In this document: positions 1 to 8,450 of the stretch, one piece after another
Layout: every line of letters begins with the position of its first letter
How positions within the stretch are numbered: the first letter of the stretch is position 1
Assembly: GCF_000420405.1 (NCBI RefSeq)
Contig: NZ_ATUW01000002.1
Location: 124,001-188,000, forward strand
DNA from: Winkia neuii subsp. neuii DSM 8576
Lineage (GTDB): Bacteria; Actinomycetota; Actinomycetes; Actinomycetales; Actinomycetaceae
Reading direction: 5' to 3'
Length of the DNA stretch: 64,000 bases
Notes under the pieces: model-generated
Databases searched by the model: none
Seen by the model: only the letters and a program-made list of their open reading frames with translations
What the model was told of the DNA's origin: nothing
Position numbers and translations under genes: made by a program

Positions 1-1374
1 TGGTATCCACGTAGCGCAGACCGCTTTGTCGAGTTTTTGAGGCAGCTGAGAATGATTTACTACGCCACGTCCGCGCAACATAGCTGTGTACCCGTGCTCA
101 AAGTCTGTCTCGTTAGAAACTAGCGCTGTAAACGTAGATTGAGTCGTCTGCCCAACGTTCTTAGCCGACGCAGTCCAGTACGGATAGGTATGGTTTATAT
201 ATCCTCTAGCAAAACTACGAGGACAGCTCAATGCCGAACTGACGAAGTGTTTTGGAAATTCATCTTTTGTTGTTTGCATATAATCCCATTGAAAATGGGG
301 ATTATATTTTACTCTATCGATTGTTACCGGATCATAAAATTGAGCCCATAGGTCTAGAGGGAAAATCTTGCTGTAGTAGTCTAAATCCTGCTGAGGTAGG
401 CATTGCCTATTTACTTTCAGAGTGTAACCAATCATTTGCAAAGGCACTCCAACAGATTCCACATACTTGTGCGGACCTACATAGTATGAGGACCACACGC
501 CTGGAATCGCTCCGATTACTAAAGCACTCACCCCGGCTACAACAGCAATTGTTCGACTCTTGCTCGCCCAGATTCCAACAAGCACAACAGCTACAAGCGC
601 AAGGATTTTTCCGTTATTACGTGTGGCTGCAAGTCCTATTAGCACGGCTATATAGACCAAAGCGAAACCTGGTCGCCTAAAATCCACGCCTTTTCTAACC
701 CATACACAAACCAGCAGTACGCTGAGCAAAACTAAGGCGAGGATGAACGGAGAGTCTTTTACTAGAGCGATAGCATAGTCTGCCACGACCGGGAAAAATG
801 CTGCATAGGCTACAAACGCGCAAATAAATGCTGGTTTCACCCTCAGGACGTTCAACGTGTCGACTACGAACACCACACCGGCCGCCCAGAGCAGTATTTG
901 CACTGCTGTGGCGAACGCCAATCCCCTTGCCTCAGAACCGAAAATCGCGGTTCCAGCTGAGCTAAGGCCCGTCAGGTACAGACCGTACCCCAGCGGATGT
1001 TGGTTCGAAACTCGCACCGGCCCCTCGTATATTGCCCACGTGTCATTCATTGCCACTGCTGGCCAAAAATGGGCGAATGGAACTATCCAAGAGCAGGTTA
1101 GTAACACAAAAGTACAAACATTTAGCCTTCGCCTTTGGAGCGGTGCAACTTTGGGGAGCTGTTTTGCTTTAGAGCCCCACACTAAGAACGCAAACGCCCC
1201 TGCTCCGAGCAGGAAGTACGTGAAAATTTTGAGGAAGTTTACCGCCGGCACGTCAGCATTGAGTTGTCGAGCGACACATATGCCGAACGCATTTATAGCT
1301 GCGAAAATAGCCCCAATTAACAGCGCATATAAAACCGTACGAACCTGACCAGTTATTTTTTGTGCTATGCGCAT
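1..1374 (-). CDS. Polytopic membrane protein, paralogue of the 2859-4523 protein (C-terminus off window)
   Basis: Translating the minus strand from the ATG at 1372-1374 gives 458 codons with no stop down to base 1, so the 3' end lies outside the window. The product starts MRIAQKITGQVRTVLYALLI and is rich in hydrophobic segments. It shares many landmarks with the protein at 2859-4523: HFWPAVAMNDTW versus HLWPAVSMNDSW, NQHPLGYGLYL versus NQHPLAYGIYL, DYAIALVKDSPF in both, and VGPHKYVESV versus VGEHKYVESV. The two are therefore paralogues flanking the GtrA and GT2 genes. The family resembles uncharacterised actinobacterial multi-pass proteins and may be a GT-C-like glycosyltransferase using a lipid-linked sugar; that function is inference only. 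Confidence 0.85.
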   Translation of the reverse strand, partial: MRIAQKITGQVRTVLYALLIGAIFAAINAFGICVARQLNADVPAVNFLKIFTYFLLGAGAFAFLVWGSKAKQLPKVAPLQRRRLNVCTFVLLTCSWIVPFAHFWPAVAMNDTWAIYEGPVRVSNQHPLGYGLYLTGLSSAGTAIFGSEARGLAFATAVQILLWAAGVVFVVDTLNVLRVKPAFICAFVAYAAFFPVVADYAIALVKDSPFILALVLLSVLLVCVWVRKGVDFRRPGFALVYIAVLIGLAATRNNGKILALVAVVLVGIWASKSRTIAVVAGVSALVIGAIPGVWSSYYVGPHKYVESVGVPLQMIGYTLKVNRQCLPQQDLDYYSKIFPLDLWAQFYDPVTIDRVKYNPHFQWDYMQTTKDEFPKHFVSSALSCPRSFARGYINHTYPYWTASAKNVGQTTQSTFTALVSNETDFEHGYTAMLRGRGVVNHSQLPQKLDKAVCATWIP

Positions 1375-1407
1375 ACTACTCCCCTCAACGACGCTCCACC
1401 CCAGCGC

Positions 1408-1824
1408 CTACTTCCTTTTAGAAAATAGGGCTGAATAACCTAGATAGTTACAGGTAGCTCCAACTGCCATAGCCAAAATTTTTGCGCCCGCTCTAAAAGC
1501 CACAATCGGCCCTACCCACCAGAGCGATAGAATATGCATGACTGCCCAAATAATTACCGATTGCACTACCATTCCGGTAAACAAAGTTAGTCCTGCAAAC
1601 GAGAAAAAAGAACGCCAGGATGGAGTTTTTGCCTCAAAGACAAAGAAGTTGTTAACAAAGTACGAGACCACAATAGTAATGGTGGTAGACAATATGTTTG
1701 CCACAACTTCAGGTATGCCCAATAGAGACGAAAACGTCAGAAATAGCACGAAGTCTAAAAGAGAAGTGCCTACTCCTACAAAAAGGTACTTAATTAGCGA
1801 AGGAGAAATTTTCTTACTCAGCAT
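1408..1824 (-). CDS. GtrA-like membrane protein
   Basis: A small protein of about 138 residues with four hydrophobic segments and the GtrA-family opening: LIKYLFVGVGTSLLDFVLFL, then VSYFVNNFFVF and a C-terminal CNYLGYSALFSKRK. GtrA proteins are thought to flip or help flip polyprenyl-phosphate-linked sugars across the membrane. I chose the ATG at 1824 rather than an upstream in-frame start at 1890, because the extra 22 residues are not GtrA-like. The chosen start overlaps the end of the glycosyltransferase gene by 11 bases, which suggests translational coupling. With its neighbour it forms a GtrA/GtrB-type module for transferring a sugar outside the cytoplasm. Confidence 0.82.
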   Translation of the reverse strand: MLSKKISPSLIKYLFVGVGTSLLDFVLFLTFSSLLGIPEVVANILSTTITIVVSYFVNNFFVFEAKTPSWRSFFSFAGLTLFTGMVVQSVIIWAVMHILSLWWVGPIVAFRAGAKILAMAVGATCNYLGYSALFSKRK

Positions 1825-2752
1825 GCCCAGGCGCCTCGTATTGCAGGTAGGCCAGGCGTGCCAGTTCCTGCCGCCCTCGTAAAACCCCACTTAGAGTCAG
1901 CCCCACCGTCACCGATAGACAAGCGATAATCCCGAGCCCTGAAGCCAACACGGCGCTGGGTAGGCGGGACACCAACCCGGTTAGCGCAAATTCCCAAATT
2001 ACCGGCACTCCTATGGCCAGAGAGGCCACAGCTGCCACAAGTGCTACAAAACCGTAGGTAGCAAAGGGGCGCTCGTGCGAAAGTAAGCGCGCAATGGTTC
2101 CCAAGATCTTAAATCCATCGTGAAACGTGCGCAATTTGGAATCAGAGCCAGCAGGCCGATCCTTAAATCCGACCGCGTACTCGCCTTGGGGTACCCCTAA
2201 ACGCATAGTGTGTACTGTCAGTTCTGTTTCAATTTCGAACTCCTGCGACAACGCGGGGAAAGATTTCACAAACCTACGCGAAAAGGCCCGGTAACCCGAG
2301 AGCATGTCGGTTACCGGCATTCCAAAGAGCCAAGAAACCAACCGGTTAAATATTCTGTTGCCTTGGGCATGCCCAGGCCTGTATGCCGAGGCTGCCGGGT
2401 TATCCTGCCGGCACCCCAGCACATGATCCAGCCCCTGTTCTTTCAGCATTGCTACCATCGCCGGAGCAGCACCAGCGTCGTAGGTATCGTCTCCGTCGAT
2501 CATTAGATAAATGTCTGCATCAACGTCGGCGAAGGCGCGCCGCACTACGTTGCCTTTGCCTTGTCGGGGCTCAGTACGAACAATAGCTCCAGCCTTTGAG
2601 GCAACCGCAGCAGTATTGTCCGTCGAATTGTTGTCGTATACGTAGATGGTTGCCTCGGGCAGCGCAGCTGACATATCTGCCACCACGGTGCCAATTGCTG
2701 CCTCTTCGTTGTAGCAAGGAATTATTACTGCAATCTGGTCTCGCTTCCCCAA
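1814..2752 (-). CDS. Polyprenyl-phosphate sugar transferase, GT2 (GtrB/DPM1-like)
   Basis: 312 residues. The N-terminal half is a GT-A fold family 2 glycosyltransferase: VIIPCYNEEAAIGTVV at about residues 9-24 and a DGDDTY metal/nucleotide site near residue 87. The motif GYRAFSRRFVKSFP and the region ending FKDRPAGSDSKL are typical of dolichyl/polyprenyl-phosphate mannose or glucose synthases. Two hydrophobic segments near the C-terminus should anchor it in the membrane. It probably loads a hexose from a nucleotide sugar onto undecaprenyl phosphate, for the GtrA-like protein encoded directly downstream and for the large membrane proteins on either side. Sugar identity cannot be read from the sequence. 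Confidence 0.85.
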   Translation of the reverse strand: MGKRDQIAVIIPCYNEEAAIGTVVADMSAALPEATIYVYDNNSTDNTAAVASKAGAIVRTEPRQGKGNVVRRAFADVDADIYLMIDGDDTYDAGAAPAMVAMLKEQGLDHVLGCRQDNPAASAYRPGHAQGNRIFNRLVSWLFGMPVTDMLSGYRAFSRRFVKSFPALSQEFEIETELTVHTMRLGVPQGEYAVGFKDRPAGSDSKLRTFHDGFKILGTIARLLSHERPFATYGFVALVAAVASLAIGVPVIWEFALTGLVSRLPSAVLASGLGIIACLSVTVGLTLSGVLRGRQELARLAYLQYEAPGHAE

Positions 2753-2858
2753 AGTGAACCTTTCTAAAACGCCTCGGCTACGTAGCTGGCTGCGAAAACT
2801 TACGCACTGATTATATTGGCACTCGCCCTGCCAGCTAGAACGCCACCGCGACGCAGCT

Positions 2859-4523
2859 TCACTCGCTCAATAACCGATCTTTTATTTTTGACTCCGCCAC
2901 GGCCTGACAACTAGGCCGAATCGTTAGAACGGCGGCAGCAAAAGGTGCATAAAAAGCTAAGAAGGCTACGTATCTAAAGGGGAAAGCAACCGGCGACGCC
3001 ACCAACAATGTGAGGTAAATCAACACCGCTGGCAAAACCACTAATACGCCCTCGGCAACGCACGATCTATAGAAGAAACCTACCAGTATGCCAAGCAACA
3101 GCCACATCCAGGTACCCGGGCCAGGCAAATACTTAGTGCCAATACTAAACCAGGCCTGCACCGGCGCATCCAGCGTCTTTGGTAATAGCGAATGGTTTGC
3201 TACTCCCTGGTCTTTCAAGCGCGCAACGATGGCAGCTGTAGCCCCTGACTTATTGGACACTAGGGAAGTAAACAGCGACTGCTCAGTTTTTCCAAGCGGC
3301 AACGTAAGCGGCGACCAGTAGGTGCGAGTATGGATCAGATACCCTTTAGCCGCCGCTGCAGGACATGATTTTACATAGTTCAAAAAGTGACGTGGGAAGT
3401 CTTTTTTCGTTTCTTGCAAGAATTTCTTGTCAAAATCTGGCGAATCCTTGGTGGCGTCTACCGATTGAGCCCAATAAACATCTGCCCATTTTTGCGGTGG
3501 CATAATACGCGCAAAGTAGCGCTGCGTGGAAACTGGAATGCAGTCTCGATGAGCCCACTGGCCGTAGCCAATCATTTGCAGCGGCATAGAAACTGATTCC
3601 ACGTATTTATGTTCGCCCACATAGTGCTTAGACACCTGCGAGGGTAGGCAAGCGACAACCAGAGCTAGCAGTGTTACCGTCACCGCTCGAAAGCGGAACT
3701 TTCCACTGATGACAAATATGACGACTAAAAGCACAGCCACAACCGCTAGCCCATTATTTCGCATGGCCCCAACGAATACCAGGTCCAAGAAGAATGCCAC
3801 GGCAAAATACACACTATTAAAGGCTCGCCCCCGGCTGTGCCATATTCGAATTAAGAACGGCGCAAGTCCAGCGAGCGCAATAACGAACGGGGAATCCTTA
3901 ACGAGGGCGATAGCGTAGTCGCCCACGAGCGGCATCAGCGCCATGTAACCAACGAAAGCCCCCCAGACCACTCGAGGAGCACCCAGCCAATCTAGCGTGT
4001 CGGCCATGAATGCAACCACCGCGGCACAGAGACACATCTGCACTAATGCGGTGAAAGCGAGTCCGTGCGAATAAGTGCCCAGCAAGAATTTCCCAACGTC
4101 AGTGAGGCCTCGCAGGTAAATCCCATATGCCAGCGGGTGCTGATTAGACGCACCCACCGGATCAGCAATTATCCACCACGAATCGTTCATCGATACTGCA
4201 GGCCACAGGTGGGCCAATAGAATCCCCCAACACGCTAGCGGTACAAAAAAGGCGCTTGCGCGCCATTTCCAACTCCGAGAGGGAGAAGTTTTGGCAAATC
4301 GATTCGAGAGCGCGGCAATTAGCGCAAATACGGCTCCTGAAACAACGAACACTGCCACAAGGCGCAATGCAGAGCCCCCTCCCCAAGGCAGTTCCTTGTC
4401 GCGGGGAACCAGCTGCGTCGCAAGGTCGGCAAACGTAGTGGCCAATCCGAACCCAAAGGCCCACACAAGTAAAGAAGATCTTCTTGCCTTCAGCGGTGCA
4501 GAAAGGGCATTGCCTTTATCCAT
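2859..4523 (-). CDS. Large polytopic membrane protein, possible GT-C-type transferase
   Basis: 554 residues with roughly a dozen hydrophobic segments and a basic C-terminal tail. Extracytoplasmic-looking loops hold WPAVSMNDSWW, NQHPLAYGIYLRGL and a Cys-containing segment (YVKSCPAAAAKGYLIHTRTYW) that is also found in the paralogue at 1-1374. A GGAG box lies just before the ATG at 4523. The tandem paralogues around a GT2/GtrA pair suggest envelope-polymer decoration, for example of a teichoic-acid-like or cell-wall polysaccharide. I do not recognise a characterised member, so the enzymatic role is inferred from neighbours and topology. Confidence 0.8.
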   Translation of the reverse strand: MDKGNALSAPLKARRSSLLVWAFGFGLATTFADLATQLVPRDKELPWGGGSALRLVAVFVVSGAVFALIAALSNRFAKTSPSRSWKWRASAFFVPLACWGILLAHLWPAVSMNDSWWIIADPVGASNQHPLAYGIYLRGLTDVGKFLLGTYSHGLAFTALVQMCLCAAVVAFMADTLDWLGAPRVVWGAFVGYMALMPLVGDYAIALVKDSPFVIALAGLAPFLIRIWHSRGRAFNSVYFAVAFFLDLVFVGAMRNNGLAVVAVLLVVIFVISGKFRFRAVTVTLLALVVACLPSQVSKHYVGEHKYVESVSMPLQMIGYGQWAHRDCIPVSTQRYFARIMPPQKWADVYWAQSVDATKDSPDFDKKFLQETKKDFPRHFLNYVKSCPAAAAKGYLIHTRTYWSPLTLPLGKTEQSLFTSLVSNKSGATAAIVARLKDQGVANHSLLPKTLDAPVQAWFSIGTKYLPGPGTWMWLLLGILVGFFYRSCVAEGVLVVLPAVLIYLTLLVASPVAFPFRYVAFLAFYAPFAAAVLTIRPSCQAVAESKIKDRLLSE

Positions 4524-4586
4524 TTTTCTCCATTCTGAAAGGAGGAAGGTGCCTGCGCCGGGACATAAAATCCTACAACTATATAG

Positions 4587-5897
4587 TCAGAAACGGCGCC
4601 GCCGACGGCCCATCGAGACCATAGCACCTTGTGGCATAACTTTGTCGGGATCTAAAGACGTGGGCAGCGCAGAAAGCGAAATGGTAAACACCGGGGGGCG
4701 CCTCTGCGTCAACTCGATCCGCCCCCCGTCCGCTTGTACCAATTCGCGGGCTAAGGCGAGCCCAATCCCCGATGAGCCGTGCCCAGATACTCCTTTTTCG
4801 AAAATTCTTGGCGCCAGTTCATCTGCCACCCCCTCGCCCTCGTCACTGACTTCAATGAAAACGGACCTGGACGATTTCCCCCTGCGGGTGGACACGCTTA
4901 CTTTGCCAGCCCCATAACGCAGGGAATTCTCGATTAGCGTGGCAAGAGCTTGCGAAAGGTTACCCGGTGTTGCCAGCACAACCCGCTTTGCCTGATCTGC
5001 AAAAGCGAGTTCACGCCCAGCCGCTTCAAAAGCGGGCTGCCACTCCCCGCTCTGCTGGGCAAAAATAGGCTCTAGTTTTACTGCCTGAGTTGTTCCCCCA
5101 CTGCGCCGCTGAGACGAGAGCAAATCAGTTACTACCTGGGTCAGCCGCTCCACTTGCTCCAAACAGGCACCTGCCTCTTTGCGCACCTCCTCGTCGTCGG
5201 AAATCAATTCGATTTCCTCGATCCGCATAGACAGAGCGGTAAGCGGAGTACGCAGCTGATGGGAGGCATCGGCGGCAAACTGTTGTTCCGCTGCAAGGCG
5301 ACCAGCTATGCGCTCAGATGTGTGAGCCAGTTCCTGGGCAACTAGATCAATCTCTTCGATACCCGAAGGCTTCATGCGGGCGCGCACCTGCCCCTGGCCG
5401 ACCTGCTCGGCCTGCGCAGCCAAATATATGAGCGGAGCCGACAGCCTCCTAGAAGAACGCAATGCCAAAATCGAGGCCACCGCGAGCGCTACTCCCGAAA
5501 GGAGCACTACCAGCAACACCAGGATCGCGGCCTGCCCAATAGTTGGCCATGCGGAGGTTTCGATGGAAACCGTATTGCCGTTGGAGGAAACGGTAGATAC
5601 CGCTAGCGACGGCCAGGAAGGACGTTTACCAGCCTCGGTTACAGCCGCGTCCGGCCCGTATACACGAATCCAGGTTGAAGGGCCAGCTCCCCAATACCTG
5701 AGATTGGTTCCGTCCATCGAATTGCCGGCCCCAACGGTATGATCGGTAAGCCTAGCTATAGAAGTCGCCTTGTCGTTGAGTGAAGCCGTTGTGGAGGTCC
5801 AAACGTAGACCGACCCCAAGAAGGCGAGCGGCAACCCCAGCAATAAGACGCCGGCAGTTGCCGCCCACAAAGACATCAAAAGCGCACGGCGGCGCAC
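4587..5897 (-). CDS. Sensor histidine kinase
   Basis: 436 residues. There are two membrane segments (about 8-32 and 120-146) bracketing an extracytoplasmic sensor region of about 85 residues, then a HAMP-like linker. The HisKA box is FAADASHQLRTPLTAL with the phospho-acceptor at about His213. The ATPase domain shows the N box (LIENSLRYG), G1 (SDEGEGV) and a GSSGIGLALARELV G2 region. The GTG start directly follows the stop codon of the response regulator gene, so the two are co-translated. The sensor domain carries no motif that names the stimulus. Confidence 0.93.
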   Translation of the reverse strand: MRRRALLMSLWAATAGVLLLGLPLAFLGSVYVWTSTTASLNDKATSIARLTDHTVGAGNSMDGTNLRYWGAGPSTWIRVYGPDAAVTEAGKRPSWPSLAVSTVSSNGNTVSIETSAWPTIGQAAILVLLVVLLSGVALAVASILALRSSRRLSAPLIYLAAQAEQVGQGQVRARMKPSGIEEIDLVAQELAHTSERIAGRLAAEQQFAADASHQLRTPLTALSMRIEEIELISDDEEVRKEAGACLEQVERLTQVVTDLLSSQRRSGGTTQAVKLEPIFAQQSGEWQPAFEAAGRELAFADQAKRVVLATPGNLSQALATLIENSLRYGAGKVSVSTRRGKSSRSVFIEVSDEGEGVADELAPRIFEKGVSGHGSSGIGLALARELVQADGGRIELTQRRPPVFTISLSALPTSLDPDKVMPQGAMVSMGRRRRRF

Positions 5898-6575
5898 CTA
5901 TGCCTCTTTTTCGAAGCGGAACCCCATGCCCCGCACCGTGGTGATGTAGCGGGGGCGGGCAGCATCGTCGCCTAGCTTGCGCCGCAGCCACGATACGTGC
6001 ATGTCCAATGTTTTAGTGGAATCAGTTGGATCAGAAGACCAAACCTCACGCATTAGTGTCTCGCGTTCAACCACGTTTCCGGCCTCGCGAACCAGTACGC
6101 GCAACAGCTCGAATTCTTTGGCGGTAAGTTGCAGCTCCACATCGCCGCGGAAGGCGCGGTGAGCAGCAACATCGATGCGGATATCCTGAGCCTCCAGGTA
6201 CCCATCGGTAGCTTCGCTACCCGCCCTACGTAGGAGCGCGCGAACCCTAGCCAGCAGCTCGGCCAAGCGGAATGGCTTTGTCACATAATCGTCAGATCCC
6301 GCGTCGAGGCCAACCACCATGTCGACCTCGTCAGTACGAGCCGTAAGAATCATAATCGGAACCGAGGAGCCCCCGGCCCGAATCTGCCGTGCCACGTCTA
6401 GACCGTCAATGTCAGGCAACCCCAGGTCTAGCACCACCAGGTCAGTTCCAGCTAGATCGGCCAAGGCGCCTTTGCCAGTACCGTGTGCAGACACCGTATA
6501 CCCCTCGCGCCCTAGTGCACGCGCAAGCGGCTCAGAAATTGCTGGGTCGTCTTCAACAAGTAAAACTCTAGTCAC
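5898..6575 (-). CDS. OmpR-family response regulator
   Basis: 225 residues. The receiver domain has the acidic pair Glu8-Asp9-Asp10, the phosphorylation site Asp50 in VVLDLGLPDIDG, Thr in ILTARTD and Lys in YVTKPF. The C-terminal winged-helix DNA-binding domain shows LTAKEFELLRVLV and VSWLRRKLGDD, with the usual RYITTVRGMGFRF ending. It is the first gene of a regulator-kinase pair. The 116-bp gap upstream (6576-6691) is AT-rich and probably holds its promoter. Target genes cannot be deduced. Confidence 0.95.
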   Translation of the reverse strand: MTRVLLVEDDPAISEPLARALGREGYTVSAHGTGKGALADLAGTDLVVLDLGLPDIDGLDVARQIRAGGSSVPIMILTARTDEVDMVVGLDAGSDDYVTKPFRLAELLARVRALLRRAGSEATDGYLEAQDIRIDVAAHRAFRGDVELQLTAKEFELLRVLVREAGNVVERETLMREVWSSDPTDSTKTLDMHVSWLRRKLGDDAARPRYITTVRGMGFRFEKEA

Positions 6576-6691
6576 GGCTCAATCGTAACGCACCGGGGCA
6601 AAAAATTGTTATTGAGCCACAAATACGTTTACTATCTGAATATTTAACATTTACTAGAACTTGACTATTCCCCCGGTGTGAGACCAGGTAC

Positions 6692-7741
6692 CTACAGATT
6701 AGCCAAATATTTTTCCCAGTCGAAGGAATATGGAACCACCGTACCCACCCCGCGCAAATCAGCAGGATCAGCCTTTTTGATTAACCCAGAATCGAAGTCG
6801 CTCAATTCATACAGCATCTGCGCAGTAGCCTCGTCCAGAAAAATTGCTTTAGTAGGCGCAATGTCTACCAGACGCGAGGCCAAATTCACTGGCGGACCAA
6901 ATATATCCCCGGAGCGAGATACCACCCGCCCGCAAACTATCGAGGCCCGCACAGGTAACAGCTCGGCGGAAGTAACCAGCGAGTGCACCAGCTTCGAGGC
7001 AATCGCAAGTCCAGTTTGCAAATCGTCACACACCCACAACACAGCGTCGCCAATAGTCTTTACTACCCTGCCACCATTGCGTGTTACTACGTCGCGGCAG
7101 CGAAACTCAAAACCTTCTACTAGATCCGCCAACGCCTCTGCACCCAGGCCAGCGGACCGGCGAGTATAGGCAACCATGTCGACAAACCCCATAGTGCGCC
7201 GCAAGGGATAGGTATCGGCAGTCATGTCTTCCATGCCCCGCTGCCCGACCTCGTCGTCAATGTGGGTGAGCAGCGCAGCCAACTGGCGCCTCCAAGCGTA
7301 GCGAACTTGCTTTTCCAAGATGCCCGTGAACTGATCTATACGGTCTAGCAGCAACAGTCGGGCAGTTGTGTCGTCTAGGTCGTACTGGCTAACCAAGTCT
7401 TGTACGATGGCCTCGGTCTGCCACAGCACCAAACGGTCCATCGTGTGCGACTGGGCCCGTATAAGAGAAGTTGCCGAACGCGTCTTGAGCCCCAGCTCAG
7501 TCATAAGAGATAGCCACGACTTCAGGGAAGCCAGGTCGAGTTCGGTGAACATGTCCTCGTCAGACTTCAGATCGGGAAACCCCATGGCCCGCCAAAATCG
7601 CTCCGCGTAGGCTACCTCGCATCCTGCCGCCTGAGCGAGCTCTTTCAGGTTCATTGTGGGTCTACCACCGATAAGCAGATTTCTGGCTGTATCGATGGTG
7701 GCTCCTGAAAATGAGCTCGCTGATTCCCGCGCCTGGGTCAA
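6692..7741 (-). CDS. Class III adenylate/guanylate cyclase with N-terminal regulatory domain
   Basis: 349 residues. The C-terminal half is a class III cyclase homology domain: the first metal Asp is in GFVDMVAYTRRS, the second in KTIGDAVLWV, and the dimer-interface substrate/transition-state segment is GDIFGPPVNLASRL. The N-terminal half (about 1-180) is helical and resembles the autoinhibitory, pH-sensing domain described for mycobacterial Rv1264 (family knowledge; assignment by similarity of layout). It should form a homodimer in the cytosol and make cAMP from ATP. It is divergently placed to maf, with a 97-bp gap between the starts. Confidence 0.87.
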   Translation of the reverse strand: MTQARESASSFSGATIDTARNLLIGGRPTMNLKELAQAAGCEVAYAERFWRAMGFPDLKSDEDMFTELDLASLKSWLSLMTELGLKTRSATSLIRAQSHTMDRLVLWQTEAIVQDLVSQYDLDDTTARLLLLDRIDQFTGILEKQVRYAWRRQLAALLTHIDDEVGQRGMEDMTADTYPLRRTMGFVDMVAYTRRSAGLGAEALADLVEGFEFRCRDVVTRNGGRVVKTIGDAVLWVCDDLQTGLAIASKLVHSLVTSAELLPVRASIVCGRVVSRSGDIFGPPVNLASRLVDIAPTKAIFLDEATAQMLYELSDFDSGLIKKADPADLRGVGTVVPYSFDWEKYLANL

Positions 7742-7838
7742 TTCCCTTACCTTCCAGTAGACGATATCGCCTAGTTCACACTACCCGTTTTTGGCAGGCG
7801 ACGCGCCGCCACTTATGAAGTGTCCATAAAATGAAGGT

Positions 7839-8450
7839 ATGGATCTAATTCTCGCTTCCCAATCCCCCGCCCGCCTGAAGACTCTGCAAAACGCGGGTCT
7901 CTCGCCGCATGTACAGGTAGCAAACGTTGACGAGGAGGCCCTACTGGAGGCAGACAAAGATAAGACCCCTGCAGAGCGGGTTCAGCACCTGGCCCGTGCC
8001 AAGGCGCAAAAAATCGCAGCGAGCACTAACTACCAGCATCCCACCTGCATCGTTGGCTGCGACTCGATGCTGCTAATCGAGGGTGCCCTAGTAGGCAAGC
8101 CCCACACCCCAGAAGAAGCTACAAAACGTTGGAAAAAGATGCGCGGAGGTTCTGGCAACCTCCTCACCGGGCATTTCCTAATGGTGGGCACATCGAAAAA
8201 TTGGGCTAGCCGCGGCGCAACCTGCGCAACCACAGTAAATTTTGCAGATCTATCCGACGCCGAAATCGAGGCCTACGTAAAAACCGGGGAGCCCCTAGAG
8301 GTAGCCGGCGCCTTCACCGTAGATTCTTTGGGTGGCCCCTTCGTTACCTCTATCGAGGGCGACTACCACAGCGTAGTGGGCATTTCCTTGCCTCTGCTGC
8401 GCAAAATGTACACCGAATTGGGCGGTTTTTGGCCGGACTTATGGGCTTAG
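7839..8450 (+). CDS. maf: Maf-like nucleoside triphosphate pyrophosphatase
   Basis: 203 residues with the family hallmarks: N-terminal LILASQSPARLKTLQNAG, central GCDSMLLIEG, VGKPHTPEEA, and the C-terminal segment DSLGGPFVTSIEGDYHSVVG. Maf proteins hydrolyse non-canonical or modified nucleotides, mainly dTTP/UTP-type analogues, to monophosphates. The ATG at 7839 matches the expected N-terminus with no extension. The 3' end overlaps that of the convergent citrate synthase gene by 4 bases, leaving no room for a terminator between them. Confidence 0.92.
   Translation: MDLILASQSPARLKTLQNAGLSPHVQVANVDEEALLEADKDKTPAERVQHLARAKAQKIAASTNYQHPTCIVGCDSMLLIEGALVGKPHTPEEATKRWKKMRGGSGNLLTGHFLMVGTSKNWASRGATCATTVNFADLSDAEIEAYVKTGEPLEVAGAFTVDSLGGPFVTSIEGDYHSVVGISLPLLRKMYTELGGFWPDLWA

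Noticed and set aside
252-1348. Plus-strand open frames at the left edge (for example 252-680 and 857-1348)
   Set aside because: They are antisense to a long minus-strand frame that is clearly paralogous to the protein at 2859-4523.
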